Shown: positions 1-6,920, counted from the stretch's first letter. The stretch: DNA of 34,323 nt from a virus (IMGVR_UViG_3300048927_000317:1-34323); one strand, 5' to 3'. Notes: a model not told the origin generated them from the letters alone. Translations and numbers: made by a program.

Positions 1-127
1 CAATGCGGTAAAGGGGTTCTTGGGTTTCTCAGCGCCGCCCGGTTTCAGGCGGGCGCGCGCGGCCGGGTCGAGGCCCAGCGCGCTGCCGAAGGTCGCCATT
101 TGCCGCATGGTTTCGTTCGCCACGGTG
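1..127. repeat. Terminal direct repeat, left copy (assembly overlap)
   Basis: These 127 bases are identical to positions 34197-34323. The repeat lies inside the small terminase gene and carries no boundary signal. Its length equals a common maximum assembler k-mer. I read it as the overlap of a circular or circularly permuted molecule cut at an arbitrary place, not as a biological terminal repeat. Confidence 0.93.
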
Positions 128-453
128 CAGGCCGGGTTTTTGATTTCCTGCTTGGCGCCCATGACGATGATTCCGTTTTTCGTAATGTCGTCTTGGGCTT
201 CGCGCCAACGCTGGTACGCCATGCAAAACGCTTCCAGGTTGTGCAGATCCGTGCCGGTCAGGATCTTGGCTTCGATCAACCAGGGCGCGACCTGTTGCCA
301 GGCGGCGACGGCGATAGGCCCGAACCATTCCGGCGGTTCCGGCACCACGACCAGGGCGTCGGGGGACGGTTCGTTCTTGTTCAGCTTTCGCTTGCCCGCG
401 TTGCCTTGAATGACCTTCAAGGCCGTGGGCTTGGGGGGACGGCCTGGCGGCAT
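1..453 (-). CDS. Terminase small subunit, P27 family (5' part, split by window ends)
   Basis: This is the DNA-recognition subunit of the packaging motor; it binds the packaging start site and delivers DNA to TerL. ATG is at 453. The N-terminus reads PPGRPPKPTALKVIQGNAGK, the hallmark start of P27-family small terminases, and is followed by helical sequence with WFGPIA and CMAYQRW segments. The reading frame is still open at base 1. Joining the ends adds six codons (R-G-G-K-S-G) and a TAA at 34176-34178, giving 157 residues, normal for the family. TerL begins nine bases beyond that stop. The break is therefore artificial and the gene is intact in the real molecule. Confidence 0.9.
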   Translation of the reverse strand, partial: MPPGRPPKPTALKVIQGNAGKRKLNKNEPSPDALVVVPEPPEWFGPIAVAAWQQVAPWLIEAKILTGTDLHNLEAFCMAYQRWREAQDDITKNGIIVMGAKQEIKNPACTVANETMRQMATFGSALGLDPAARARLKPGGAEKPKNPFTAL

Positions 454-600
454 GGCTAAAAACCCTCTCCGAATTTCCAAAAGTACGAATTTTTTAATTT
501 CGCGGTCGCGCGTTAAAGGCTGGGCGAGCGGTGGAGAAGGCGAAAACCCCTAGAGATTTACCCCACCCCCCCTACCTGGTGTTTTTTCGACCATTTTTCG
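454..600. other. HNH-TerS intergenic region, candidate cos/packaging site
   Basis: No gene is seen in these 147 bases between the HNH and TerS genes. They include C-rich and T-rich runs (around 560-600) and an AT-rich patch at 480-500. In HK97-type cos phages with an adjacent HNH gene, the cohesive-end site normally lies near the start of the small terminase. Placing cos here is inference from gene order only; no cohesive end can be read directly. Confidence 0.3.
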
Positions 601-993
601 CTACCTGATGCCCGCACGTTCGCCGACGACGCCTAGACGGGCTTCGGCCGCTTCCCTTTGTGTTTTGGCCTTGTGGCAATCGCGATTTAGCGACTGCAAA
701 TTGCAAAAATCGTCAGTTCCTCCCCTGGATTTAGGAGTTATGTGATCGACTTCGGTAGCAGGAAGGCGACAACCTTTGCAGTCATCGCACTGACACAGGT
801 AGCGGTCGCGCTTGAGGACAGCGGCGCGCTTCTTGCGCCATGCCCAGTCATACCCGCGCTGCTCAGCAGTGCCGCGCTCAGGCTTCACCCAGCCGCTGGC
901 CAGGTGCAAATGCTTGTCGCAGAAACCGCTAGAGTCTTGAGTCTTGGCCGGGCACATCGGCGACCGGCACGGACGCTTGGCCTTTGGCGGCAT
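601..993 (-). CDS. HNH endonuclease of the packaging module
   Basis: The 130-residue protein carries a classic HNH fold. Two C-x2-C pairs lie at about residues 67-75, then D83-H84 in EVDHITPKSRGG, N99 in FCNLQSLN and H107 in DCHKAKT. HNH proteins encoded next to the terminase genes assist cohesive-end cleavage in HK97-like phages, and here the gene lies directly upstream of TerS in the late unit. The first 65 bases overlap the end of the Rz1-like gene in another frame, so lysis and packaging genes are tightly packed. A homing endonuclease is the alternative, but the position favours a packaging role. Confidence 0.85.
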   Translation of the reverse strand: MPPKAKRPCRSPMCPAKTQDSSGFCDKHLHLASGWVKPERGTAEQRGYDWAWRKKRAAVLKRDRYLCQCDDCKGCRLPATEVDHITPKSRGGTDDFCNLQSLNRDCHKAKTQREAAEARLGVVGERAGIR

Positions 994-1249
994 TGGTCGC
1001 GGCTCCTTGTTTCTGGATGCAGTCCAGCACCTGAGTAGCGCAGCGGACTAAGGCGTCTTCGGTTTCGTCCAAGGCCTGGGTCCACGCCTCGTTATTGAGA
1101 AGCGGCGGCCGACCCGGCAGGCGACACGGCACGAGGCTGCACGACAGCGCCGGCCCGGTAAGCGACGGGGTCGGTGGTTTCGGGTCGCTGGTAGCGCAGG
1201 CCGAGAGCAACAGGGACAAGCTCAGCCAGATAAGAGTTGGTCTTTTCAT
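929..1249 (-). CDS. Rz1-like outer-membrane spanin lipoprotein
   Basis: This 106-residue lipoprotein begins with a positive N-terminus, a short hydrophobic stretch and a lipobox ending LLSAC (Cys17). A proline-rich segment follows (DPKPPTPSLTGP). Those are marks of an o-spanin, which is anchored in the outer membrane and pairs with the inner-membrane spanin to fuse the membranes in the final step of lysis. The gene starts inside the Rz-like gene in another frame and runs past its end, the overlapping Rz/Rz1 arrangement known from lambda and P2 relatives. It is longer than lambda Rz1, and its tail overlaps the HNH start. Confidence 0.85.
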   Translation of the reverse strand: MKRPTLIWLSLSLLLSACATSDPKPPTPSLTGPALSCSLVPCRLPGRPPLLNNEAWTQALDETEDALVRCATQVLDCIQKQGAATNAAKGQASVPVADVPGQDSRL

Positions 1250-1526
1250 CGGTGCGTTTCAGCTCGGCCAGGTTGCGATTGAGCTGGGCGGCCTGGCCAT
1301 CCAGCGCGGTACTGATAAAGCGGGTTTGCCGATCGATCTTGTCGACCGCATCACGCAACACCGCCTGGCTATCCAGGGCGGTCGCCATGGCGACCAATTC
1401 GCGGGCCATGCCCTCGTTCTGGACGGTCAGTCGCTCGCTGTTCTGCCACGCGTGATCAGCAAACCAAAGCGACAACGAGACGACCAGGGCAGCACCCAAG
1501 CCGCCGGCCAATCCGGAACCGTTCAT
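1092..1526 (-). CDS. Rz-like inner-membrane spanin
   Basis: The 144-residue protein has one N-terminal membrane segment (about residues 5-24, GLAGGLGAALVVSLSLWF). A long heptad-rich periplasmic helix follows (about 30-105) with many A/L/E/R/D residues, then a proline-containing tail. This is the layout of i-spanins. The start overlaps the endolysin stop by four bases, so translation is probably coupled. The Rz1-like lipoprotein is encoded within it in another frame. Confidence 0.85.
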   Translation of the reverse strand: MNGSGLAGGLGAALVVSLSLWFADHAWQNSERLTVQNEGMARELVAMATALDSQAVLRDAVDKIDRQTRFISTALDGQAAQLNRNLAELKRTDEKTNSYLAELVPVALGLRYQRPETTDPVAYRAGAVVQPRAVSPAGSAAASQ

Positions 1527-2026
1527 AGCTCAAGCTCACATAAGGCGCGCTCAATAGCGCGACGGTGGACGATGCCGGCACAGTTGCTGGACTTGAGCCG
1601 GCAGTCTTTGCCGGCGACGTACACCCAGCGATCAATCTGCGCACACGCCTCGGCTGGGCGACCGGCATTTGCCAGTTTGGCGGCCGTGGACTTGCAGAAC
1701 GCCGAACCGCCAACGTTGTAGGCCATCAACCCGAAGGCAGCGCGCCGCGATTCCGGCATGGGGTAGGTGACGCAACGATCAACCGCAGCCAGGCCGATAT
1801 TGATCGCGGCCGCATTACGCCGTTTGCAGCCCTCGACCGTCTCAACATCGCCCGGCTTGACGTCATAAGTGACGCCGCCGCAGATCGTCCAGACGCCGCC
1901 GATATCCTGGTAAGCAACCAGCGGATTCGCCTCAAGAATGGGCACGCTCTCTTGCATGATGCCGAAGGCCGTAGCCCCCGCAGCAACCACAGCAAAGATC
2001 GCCCTTGGAATGGTTACTTTCGCCAT
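1523..2026 (-). CDS. SAR endolysin (GH24 lysozyme family)
   Basis: This is the muralytic enzyme that cuts the glycan strands of peptidoglycan. Starting at ATG 2026 gives 167 residues. The N-terminus (about residues 4-24) is a weakly hydrophobic Ala/Gly-rich segment, as in signal-anchor-release endolysins. The catalytic triad spacing E-8-D-5-T of R21/P1-type lysozymes is visible as E32, D41 and T47 in YQDIGGVWTICGG. Later GH24 landmarks are FGLMAYNVG and RWVYVAGK. The in-frame extension to 2122 is rejected because it would overlap the holin almost completely and hide the signal-anchor. The start lies inside the holin 3' end. Several cysteines could control activation, as in P1 Lyz. Confidence 0.88.
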   Translation of the reverse strand: MAKVTIPRAIFAVVAAGATAFGIMQESVPILEANPLVAYQDIGGVWTICGGVTYDVKPGDVETVEGCKRRNAAAINIGLAAVDRCVTYPMPESRRAAFGLMAYNVGGSAFCKSTAAKLANAGRPAEACAQIDRWVYVAGKDCRLKSSNCAGIVHRRAIERALCELEL

Positions 2027-2217
2027 TTCTGCCACCAGGACGCGACCAGGGTTCGCCACCCCGGAAAAATGAGGGTTCCGATTGCCAGAACCAGATAGAT
2101 CACGGTCAGTACGCTGATCCACGTTTCAATCGGGATTTCGAGAACCTGCGCCCCGACGTATGCCGCCGGAGGGGTCGCCTTAGCGAAAACAGCGGACGGG
2201 TCGGGGGATTCGTTCAC
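2014..2217 (-). CDS. Holin or pinholin, small membrane protein
   Basis: A 67-residue protein with GTG start at 2217. A hydrophilic N-terminus is followed by a hydrophobic helix at about residues 33-55 (TWISVLTVIYLVLAIGTLIF) and a basic aromatic tail (WWQKWRK). It is the first gene of the lysis cassette and overlaps the endolysin start by 13 bases. With a SAR endolysin downstream, a pinholin that only depolarises the membrane would suffice. The sequence alone does not separate holin from pinholin. The GTG overlaps the stop of a five-codon leader starting at 2231. Confidence 0.75.
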   Translation of the reverse strand: MNESPDPSAVFAKATPPAAYVGAQVLEIPIETWISVLTVIYLVLAIGTLIFPGWRTLVASWWQKWRK

Positions 2218-2231
2218 TTTATTTTTTCCAT

Positions 2232-2262
2232 AAAAAAACCCCCGACCAGTGATGGCCGGGGG
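2232..2262 (-). terminator. Leader terminator between late promoter and holin
   Basis: Reading leftward, a hairpin has outer arms CCCCCG (2239-2244) and CGGGGG (2257-2262), an inner CC/GG pair and a six-base loop. Seven T residues follow (2238-2232). It lies about 50 bases after the predicted late start site and 15 bases before the holin start. It would block all late expression unless an antiterminator acts, as at lambda tR'. Confidence 0.85.
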
Positions 2263-2318
2263 CTAAGGGAATGACTGTGCAGTGCCACCGTGGCCGCAAC
2301 ATCACCACGATGAATCAA

Positions 2319-2347
2319 AAGATACGGAAAAGTGCCAAAGCCGTCAA
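2319..2347 (-). promoter_or_regulatory. Candidate late promoter (leftward)
   Basis: On the minus strand, TTGACG (2347-2342), a 17-base spacer and TATCTT (2324-2319) make a good sigma70 promoter. Transcription would start near 2312 and meet the terminator at 2262-2232, then enter holin, endolysin and, across the circular junction, all head and tail genes. A direct repeat GCACTTTTC (minus strand) lies upstream of the -35 (2359-2351) and inside the spacer (2335-2327), exactly 24 bases apart. Confidence 0.7.
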
Positions 2348-2416
2348 CACGAAAAGTGCAAATTTACTCAGATCGTGTAAAACCCCCGCACTATTAACCC
2401 GCTTTTGACCTAGCTA

Positions 2417-2788
2417 TTACAGCGCTAAGGCTTGATCCGCCTGGGCGCGCATGCAGGTCGACGTCTCCGATGCCCATACCCCGTTACACCCGCGCGGCAG
2501 CTCTTTGCGACACCCTTCACAGATCCGCCCAGCCAATTGCCCCTCCTGCTGTTTCAACAGATCAATGTCACGACGGATCAGAGTTTCCAGATACTCACGG
2601 CGAGTGTAGGCACCGGAAACCCCGCCGCGCGCCTTTCGGGCGTAATCCAGATCAGCGACCCGCTCGTCACTCTGAATAATCGTCAGCTCTTTAAGCCCCT
2701 TCGATTCCAGCTCGGCCCGATATCGTTCCTGGCGGATCGCCTCGGGACTTTTCTGAATCTCGTTACCCGTAACGCTCGCTTTGGCCAT
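2417..2788 (-). CDS. Hypothetical protein with C-terminal cysteine cluster
   Basis: I do not recognise this 123-residue protein. ATG 2788 is chosen over an upstream TTG because GAGG lies six bases before it. The N-terminal two thirds are charged and probably helical (RQERYRAELESKGLKELTI; REYLETLIRRDIDLLKQQEGQ). The C-terminus has four cysteines (CEGC, then C and C) that could bind zinc. It is the last gene before the late promoter, the place of Q in lambda, but a better Q candidate lies at 5446-5865. A copy of the GTTAC palindrome sits about 14 bases inside the gene. Confidence 0.7.
   Translation of the reverse strand: MAKASVTGNEIQKSPEAIRQERYRAELESKGLKELTIIQSDERVADLDYARKARGGVSGAYTRREYLETLIRRDIDLLKQQEGQLAGRICEGCRKELPRGCNGVWASETSTCMRAQADQALAL
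2761..2774. repeat. GTTAC palindrome site 1
   Basis: CGTTACCCGTAACG is a perfect two-arm palindrome with a 2 bp centre, inside the 5' end of the 2417-2788 gene. Confidence 0.75.
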
Positions 2789-2790
2789 GA

Positions 2791-3243
2791 TCAACCTCGA
2801 CCGGTTAGCGCGCGCTGGCTGTAGCGCGTTAATTTATGAATGTGACGGGTAACGCTCGGCCGAGCATTGTTCGGCTCACGCCCAAACCGCCGGCACTGAT
2901 TCCAGGCCTCGACATTGACGCGACTGGCGTAGTCCTGGGCGTACTTGTCGCCCTGGGGCTGAATCAGCAGATCAATCGGTGCAAAAAACACACTGTCGCG
3001 CGGCCGTTTCGATATTCCACGCGACGGCGGAACACCAAAGAACTTGGCGATTTCATCCGCCTTGAATCGACCAATAACAGCGACGTCACCGCCAGGCGCG
3101 CCCAGGTCGAACCCGACCACCGGATCACGACGGCCCGCGCGACGGCCAATACCGGCGACGAATCGGCGATAAGCGACCCCTATCGCTAACCCCAAGTTTT
3201 GACAGGCTTTCCGCAGGTCAAATAGTGCTTTTTCGAGGCTCAT
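2791..3243 (-). CDS. Hypothetical protein, 150 residues
   Basis: Not recognised. ATG 3243 overlaps the TGA of the upstream gene (ATGA), which decides the start over the longer frame. The protein is basic and has a glycine-rich segment (GIGRRAGRRDPVVGFDLGAPGGD) near residues 25-50. It then reads FKADEIAKFFGVPPSRGISKRPRD, which resembles a helix-turn-helix (ADEIAKFFGV) of MerR/excisionase type. A small DNA-binding role near the integrase, for example excision control, is possible but unproven. The last part includes the second GTTAC palindrome. Confidence 0.7.
   Translation of the reverse strand: MSLEKALFDLRKACQNLGLAIGVAYRRFVAGIGRRAGRRDPVVGFDLGAPGGDVAVIGRFKADEIAKFFGVPPSRGISKRPRDSVFFAPIDLLIQPQGDKYAQDYASRVNVEAWNQCRRFGREPNNARPSVTRHIHKLTRYSQRALTGRG
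2841..2854. repeat. GTTAC palindrome site 2
   Basis: TGTGACGGGTAACG, a GTGAC/GTAAC variant, lies in the 3' part of the 2791-3243 gene and 53 bases before the next start codon (2788). Confidence 0.65.
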
Positions 3244-3509
3244 GCTTGAACCCTCCCGGTGATGCGCTCCCACCAGGTCAAGCGACGTGGCTGGACCAGC
3301 TTTGACTTACTCAAAACCAGAAGCATGTAGCGCAATTCGGTGTAGAGAATCCGCGACGACTCATCCACATTAAATGCCTTGCGATATGCCGACGCCTCAA
3401 GCATCGGACGCAGTGACTGGGCGCTATTGATCAAGAAATCATCGGGCCGCATCACCGTAAAGTTGTCCTGCCACAGCTTAATAGCCGGTTTCGATTCAGG
3501 CGTTTTCAT
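3240..3509 (-). CDS. Hypothetical protein, 89 residues
   Basis: Not recognised. It starts at ATG 3509 with AGGAGG a short distance upstream. The sequence is soluble and mixed in charge, with a helical centre (SAYRKAFNVDESSRILYTELRYMLLVLSKSKL split around residues 40-70). The end overlaps the next gene by four bases (ATGA). It follows the integrase gene by 30 bases and probably shares its transcript. Confidence 0.7.
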   Translation of the reverse strand: MKTPESKPAIKLWQDNFTVMRPDDFLINSAQSLRPMLEASAYRKAFNVDESSRILYTELRYMLLVLSKSKLVQPRRLTWWERITGRVQA

Positions 3510-3539
3510 GGAAATAACTTCCTCCTTTAGAATGAATGT

Positions 3540-4853
3540 TTAAGCGGCGCTGAAAGCCGCGTGGTTATTGGCTTGCATAGAATCAGGCTGTGCGGCCTGT
3601 CTCGCCTCTGTCTCGGCGTGGCGGCCGTGCAACTGGTCGAATCCACGGGCATCTAGCCAGGCGTGCCAGCGCTCCAGGGCGGCCCGCTTCTGTGCCTTTA
3701 AGGTGGTGTGGATATAAACGGCGCTGACGCCTTGCAGCTTGTGATTGAGCAAGAATTCCCCGACCAGGTGATCCACGCCCAGGTCTGCCCAGCACGTCCG
3801 AGCCACCTTGCGCAGGTCGTGACTGGTCCACTCACCACCGGTCAAGGGTTTGAATAGATCGTCGGCTTGTTTGGGATTGAGGGGTTTGCCGTTGCTGCCC
3901 GGGAACAAGTACGCCCCGTCATATCCGGCGGCTTTTTGTTGCTCAAGGTAAAGGCGAAGAAAGGCGCAAATTTGATCGGTCAGCGGGACCACCATTTCCG
4001 CGCGGGTCTTGGCATCCGTCGACGGAATAAACCACTCCCGATCCTCAAAATTCAGGTTCTTGATTTTGGTCAGTCGGGTTTCGCCGATACGCGTGCCGTG
4101 GGCCAGCATCATCACCGCCAGGACAACGGCTTTCGGGATCTTGCCTTGCCAGGTCGTCACATAGGCCAGCAGACCGGCCAGCACACCGCGCACCTGGTCA
4201 GGACGAATAGCCCCGGGCTTGGCCTCGATTCGGGTTTCAATGAAGTCGGGAAAGGTGAACTCTGCCAGCGGGTTGACGGTGATCAGTTTCAGCTTGTGCG
4301 CTTGCTTGAAGGCACCGGTCAGCACACCAAACACCTGGCGCACGTAGGACAGCGCATACCGCTCTTGCAAGGGCCAGATCAGTTTTTCATCAAGGCACGA
4401 TTGATTCAGCTCAGTCAGGCGCACAGACGCCAGGTTCGGCCACAGGTGACACTTGATCACCGACCGGATGGCGTCTTTGCGTTTGGTTGATTTGTTGCGT
4501 TCGCGCTTGCTGCGTTCGCGGTACCAGGTCAGCAACTCCCCGACCGTTTGCCAGCCATCCACCGCGACCGAAGCAGACGGATCAATCGCCAGCTTCTGGA
4601 GGATCTTGGGAAGCGCGTCCATGAAGTCGGCAGCGCCCAAGGCGGGCCAGTTGGCAATCTTGCTGTAGGGGTTTACCTGGCCTTTGCTGTAGGTGACGAC
4701 GTACCAACTGCCCGAAGCTCGGGAAGCGTGGTAGCGGAATACGACGGGACGGCGCGAATCGCGCAATTGTTTGACGGTGGGGTCTGCGGCATGCCGCTTA
4801 ATCGCCGCGTCTGACAGCGCAACACTGACGGTTCCGCTTTCGGGTTTTGACAT
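3540..4853 (-). CDS. int: Tyrosine recombinase (phage integrase)
   Basis: A site-specific recombinase of 437 residues. The catalytic set is readable: Arg255 (HGTRIGE), Lys282 (DAKTR), His345 and Arg348 (TSHDLRK), His371 (LLNHKL) and Tyr380 (AVYIHTT). The N-terminal part (about 1-90) resembles the Arm-DNA-binding domain of P4-type integrases, and the core-binding domain follows (about 100-190). Length fits the P4-type group. Such enzymes integrate or excise prophages, but this genome also carries RepA and a partition pair. The enzyme may therefore allow an integrated state or resolve plasmid multimers. No att site or tRNA fragment is recognisable nearby. An 8 bp-period array lies 129 bases upstream of the start. 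Confidence 0.92.
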   Translation of the reverse strand: MSKPESGTVSVALSDAAIKRHAADPTVKQLRDSRRPVVFRYHASRASGSWYVVTYSKGQVNPYSKIANWPALGAADFMDALPKILQKLAIDPSASVAVDGWQTVGELLTWYRERSKRERNKSTKRKDAIRSVIKCHLWPNLASVRLTELNQSCLDEKLIWPLQERYALSYVRQVFGVLTGAFKQAHKLKLITVNPLAEFTFPDFIETRIEAKPGAIRPDQVRGVLAGLLAYVTTWQGKIPKAVVLAVMMLAHGTRIGETRLTKIKNLNFEDREWFIPSTDAKTRAEMVVPLTDQICAFLRLYLEQQKAAGYDGAYLFPGSNGKPLNPKQADDLFKPLTGGEWTSHDLRKVARTCWADLGVDHLVGEFLLNHKLQGVSAVYIHTTLKAQKRAALERWHAWLDARGFDQLHGRHAETEARQAAQPDSMQANNHAAFSAA

Positions 4854-4981
4854 GGGCCTGGTTCCTTGAGTAAGGCGACCAGGCCAATCAATCAGGCGGC
4901 CCGGTCGCGGGCTGGGCGCAGCACTCCCCTACCCATACAAGCGACGGGCATACAGCGGGGATAAACTGCGCTCTGATTCAT

Positions 4982-5009
4982 TCGTTAATTCGTTATTTCG
5001 TTAAATCGT
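4982..5009. repeat. TCGT array A (4 boxes, 8 bp period)
   Basis: TCGT boxes start at 4982, 4990, 4998 and 5006, separated by 4 bp AT-rich spacers. The array overlaps the 3' end of the 4993-5202 gene and lies upstream of the integrase start at 4853. It matches the arrays around parA and so may place the integrase under the same DNA-binding protein. Confidence 0.85.
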
Positions 5010-5202
5010 TATTAGTATCGAGCGGATCGCAAGCAGCATCAAAGGCGCGGCCCGCTTGCTCCAGGCGCCGAGCGGTACGACCGAACGGCGCCGCGTTACC
5101 CTCGGCACTGGCGGGCAACGTCGCCACGTCGACCACAGCGTCGATAGGCACGACGGCGAGCGCCAAGACGGATTTTGAAAGATTGACCAGCGTTCCCAGC
5201 AT
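4993..5202 (-). CDS. Small hypothetical protein with hydrophobic N-terminus
   Basis: ATG 5202 is preferred because GAGGTG lies six bases upstream. It gives 69 residues. The N-terminal half is moderately hydrophobic (LGTLVNLSKSVLALAVVPID, residues 2-21, continuing AVVDVATLPAS), and the C-terminal half is charged and Ala-rich. It could be membrane-associated. Similar small proteins occur in proteobacterial prophages and plasmids, but I know no function. Its last codons are written by repeat array A. Confidence 0.65.
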   Translation of the reverse strand: MLGTLVNLSKSVLALAVVPIDAVVDVATLPASAEGNAAPFGRTARRLEQAGRAFDAACDPLDTNNDLTK

Positions 5203-5215
5203 GGCGACACCTCGA

Positions 5216-5449
5216 CTATTTGACGGGTTGGATCTTGTTGCGCAGCTCATTGGCGCGGCGCACTACCTGGTAATGCTCGGCCGTCTTCTCGGCGGTCGGA
5301 CCTGGCATGGCCAGGTAGTCGGTCAACACCAGGACAAAGGCGCGCAGCTCCTTGGTGTGTTCGATCAGCTCCATCGCTGGCTTGAACTCGGCCTGATGTT
5401 TGTATGGACCGAAATAGTTCTCGACCTTGGCCAGTTGTTCGTGGGTCAT
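5216..5449 (-). CDS. Hypothetical protein, 77 residues
   Basis: Not recognised. It is a mostly helical, soluble, charged small protein with no cysteines and no membrane segment. Its ATG overlaps the stop of the Q-like gene by four bases (ATGA), so the two are translated together. Co-expression with the antiterminator suggests an early role. Confidence 0.7.
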   Translation of the reverse strand: MTHEQLAKVENYFGPYKHQAEFKPAMELIEHTKELRAFVLVLTDYLAMPGPTAEKTAEHYQVVRRANELRNKIQPVK

Positions 5450-5865
5450 TCGCTTAACCTCAGTTTGTCTGCAATCAGTTCGCGCGCCTCGGACAAGCGA
5501 CGCATGTAGGTGCGGCGACTGATCCCCAAGGCGTGGGCCTTTTGGTACTGGTCAAGGCCGCATGGGTCGTAGTCAGTGATTCCGCGCCGCTCGGCGACCT
5601 GGAAGTCAGCGGCGCCGTATTCAAAGCGCAACACATCAGCGCGCATCGGGTCGGCGGCGTACATCGACAGCACGGCGGATTCAATGGCCCATTCGATGCC
5701 ATCGGCCGGCCCGCTACCGGTTCCAGATCCGCCGAAAAACAGCTCGCCCTTGTTGTCGATCAGTTTGGCCAGCATCGAGCGACCACCCGGCGCGGTGCCT
5801 CCTGGAAGGCTCCAACGCGCCCAAAGCTCAAGCCCGATATCCAGGTCGGTTTTGCGTCTGGCCAT
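5446..5865 (-). CDS. Q-like late antitermination protein
   Basis: The 139-residue protein (ATG 5865, AAGG upstream) starts KTDLDIGLELWARWSL, close to the ERWGAWAA opening of Q proteins of the 933W group. It continues with IEWAIESAVLSM and the C-terminal helix-turn-helix-like YQKAHALGISRRTYMRRLSEARELI. That order (aromatic start, central helix, C-terminal HTH) fits the Phage_antitermQ family. The genome gives a target: a late promoter closely followed by a strong terminator (2347-2232). The protein is therefore inferred to switch on late transcription. It could instead be an ArpU-like activator; both roles control late genes. The in-frame extension to 5913 is rejected because it overlaps the upstream gene. 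Confidence 0.65.
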   Translation of the reverse strand: MARRKTDLDIGLELWARWSLPGGTAPGGRSMLAKLIDNKGELFFGGSGTGSGPADGIEWAIESAVLSMYAADPMRADVLRFEYGAADFQVAERRGITDYDPCGLDQYQKAHALGISRRTYMRRLSEARELIADKLRLSE

Positions 5866-5876
5866 GGCTGGGCGCC

Positions 5877-6332
5877 TTACTGAGTGGCCAGCGCGTCGAC
5901 GGCTGCCGCGCACAGTGGCGCGATGCTGCGCAGTCGGGGCAGGACCAGTTCCGACAACGCATCGAGCGGGGCCAGGACGTGGCGAAAACTGTCAGGCTTG
6001 GCGGTGACATTAAAATCGCCCTGGCGCATCACCACCTGGTCAGACGGCGCGCCGTAGACGTGCCAGATAACGCCGCCATGGCCACGGACTACGCGGGCCT
6101 CTTCTTCTGTCAGGCAGTGAACAATCACCAGGCCGCCGGCCGGGTTTTTGGTGTTTTTGTCCAGGGCAGTGTCAAGCGCGTCACGCAAGATCATCGAGCG
6201 ACGTAGCGGGCGATTGATGCCTGGGGCCGTCACTGCAAAGGCGACCAGTGATTCTTTGCCCGACTCGACCAGGCGGTCAGCAATGGCGGTGCGCTCGGCT
6301 TCAGTGCCGCCGGAAAGTGCGATCAATAACAA
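5877..6332 (-). CDS. Nucleotide-kinase-like protein with degenerate P-loop
   Basis: A 151-residue protein with a probable TTG start at 6332 and GAGGGG six bases upstream. The opening LLIALSGGTEAERTAIADRL is laid out like the beta-strand/P-loop/helix of phage deoxynucleotide monophosphate kinases, but the GxxxxGK[ST] residues are lost. The later part EEEARVVRGHGGVIWHVYG resembles their conserved EA...GG...V element. I infer a kinase-fold protein that may no longer bind ATP. Its place between a replication-type protein and Q suggests an early role. A catalytic function should not be assumed. Confidence 0.55.
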   Translation of the reverse strand: MLLIALSGGTEAERTAIADRLVESGKESLVAFAVTAPGINRPLRRSMILRDALDTALDKNTKNPAGGLVIVHCLTEEEARVVRGHGGVIWHVYGAPSDQVVMRQGDFNVTAKPDSFRHVLAPLDALSELVLPRLRSIAPLCAAAVDALATQ

Positions 6333-6353
6333 GGTGTTCCCCTCGGCCAGCCT

Positions 6354-6920
6354 TCAGCGGCGGGCGCGTACAATTTTGGTATTGCGCACAGTCTTCAAAA
6401 ATTCATGCAAGGCGGCCGGGCTGGGCGCGGTGTTCGCCTGGCGGGCAAGCTCTACGGCCTGCTCCATTTCTTCTATGGTCACGTTGGTGGCACACCACCG
6501 ACGGAACAAATCCTGGTTGTACGGGTCTTTCCCATGCAGCGGCGGCAAGCTCAGTTCGAACTCGAACCAACGCCGCCACTGATCGGCGATTCTCGGAAGC
6601 TCCAAAGCGGGCTGGAACTCGGCGAAGTTTGTAAGTGTTACGCGTAACGGCGCGCCGGGTTCGGCATCCTGCTCTTGCGATAGCCAGCCATCTTGGGCCA
6701 GGTAGTCAAGGAACAGGTTCAGCTCCAGCGGGCCAGCCTGCAAAGCGTCGCGCCAATCGCTGGCCGGCAGCTCGATCACGCCGGAATCCCGCGAAGGACT
6801 GGCGGCGAACTGCTCCAACAACTTGACCAGCCGCGCGAAGCCAGCCGGGCCAAAACGTTGCTCGACCTTGAGAACGATCGGCAGCGCGGAAAAGTGGGGA
6901 GGGAGGTTAAGCGCCGGCAT
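6354..6920 (-). CDS. Putative replication-associated protein
   Basis: The 188-residue protein opens with a short segment (LKVEQRFGPAGFARLVKLLEQFA, read around residues 16-40) like the winged-helix start of phage replisome-organiser proteins. The C-terminal half (about 125-180) is helical and resembles DnaT/helicase-loader tails. It begins inside the 3' end of the Cro-like gene (14 base overlap) in the early operon, where lambdoid phages keep O/P functions. If correct, the phage may have a lytic replication route distinct from RepA. The assignment is tentative. A GTTAC palindrome lies inside at 6636-6649. Confidence 0.5.
   Translation of the reverse strand: MPALNLPPHFSALPIVLKVEQRFGPAGFARLVKLLEQFAASPSRDSGVIELPASDWRDALQAGPLELNLFLDYLAQDGWLSQEQDAEPGAPLRVTLTNFAEFQPALELPRIADQWRRWFEFELSLPPLHGKDPYNQDLFRRWCATNVTIEEMEQAVELARQANTAPSPAALHEFLKTVRNTKIVRARR
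6636..6649. repeat. GTTAC palindrome site 3
   Basis: TGTTACGCGTAACG, with perfect GTTAC/GTAAC arms, lies inside the replication-associated gene. Confidence 0.75.

Noticed and set aside
1-127. Biological long terminal repeat or integration duplication
   Set aside because: It falls inside one gene, has a typical k-mer length and simply closes the circle.
3867-4490. 207-codon plus-strand frame within the integrase gene
   Set aside because: Antisense shadow of an intact tyrosine recombinase.
4854-4981. attP core or tRNA fragment next to the integrase
   Set aside because: No tRNA-like sequence or arm-site repeat pattern could be recognised.
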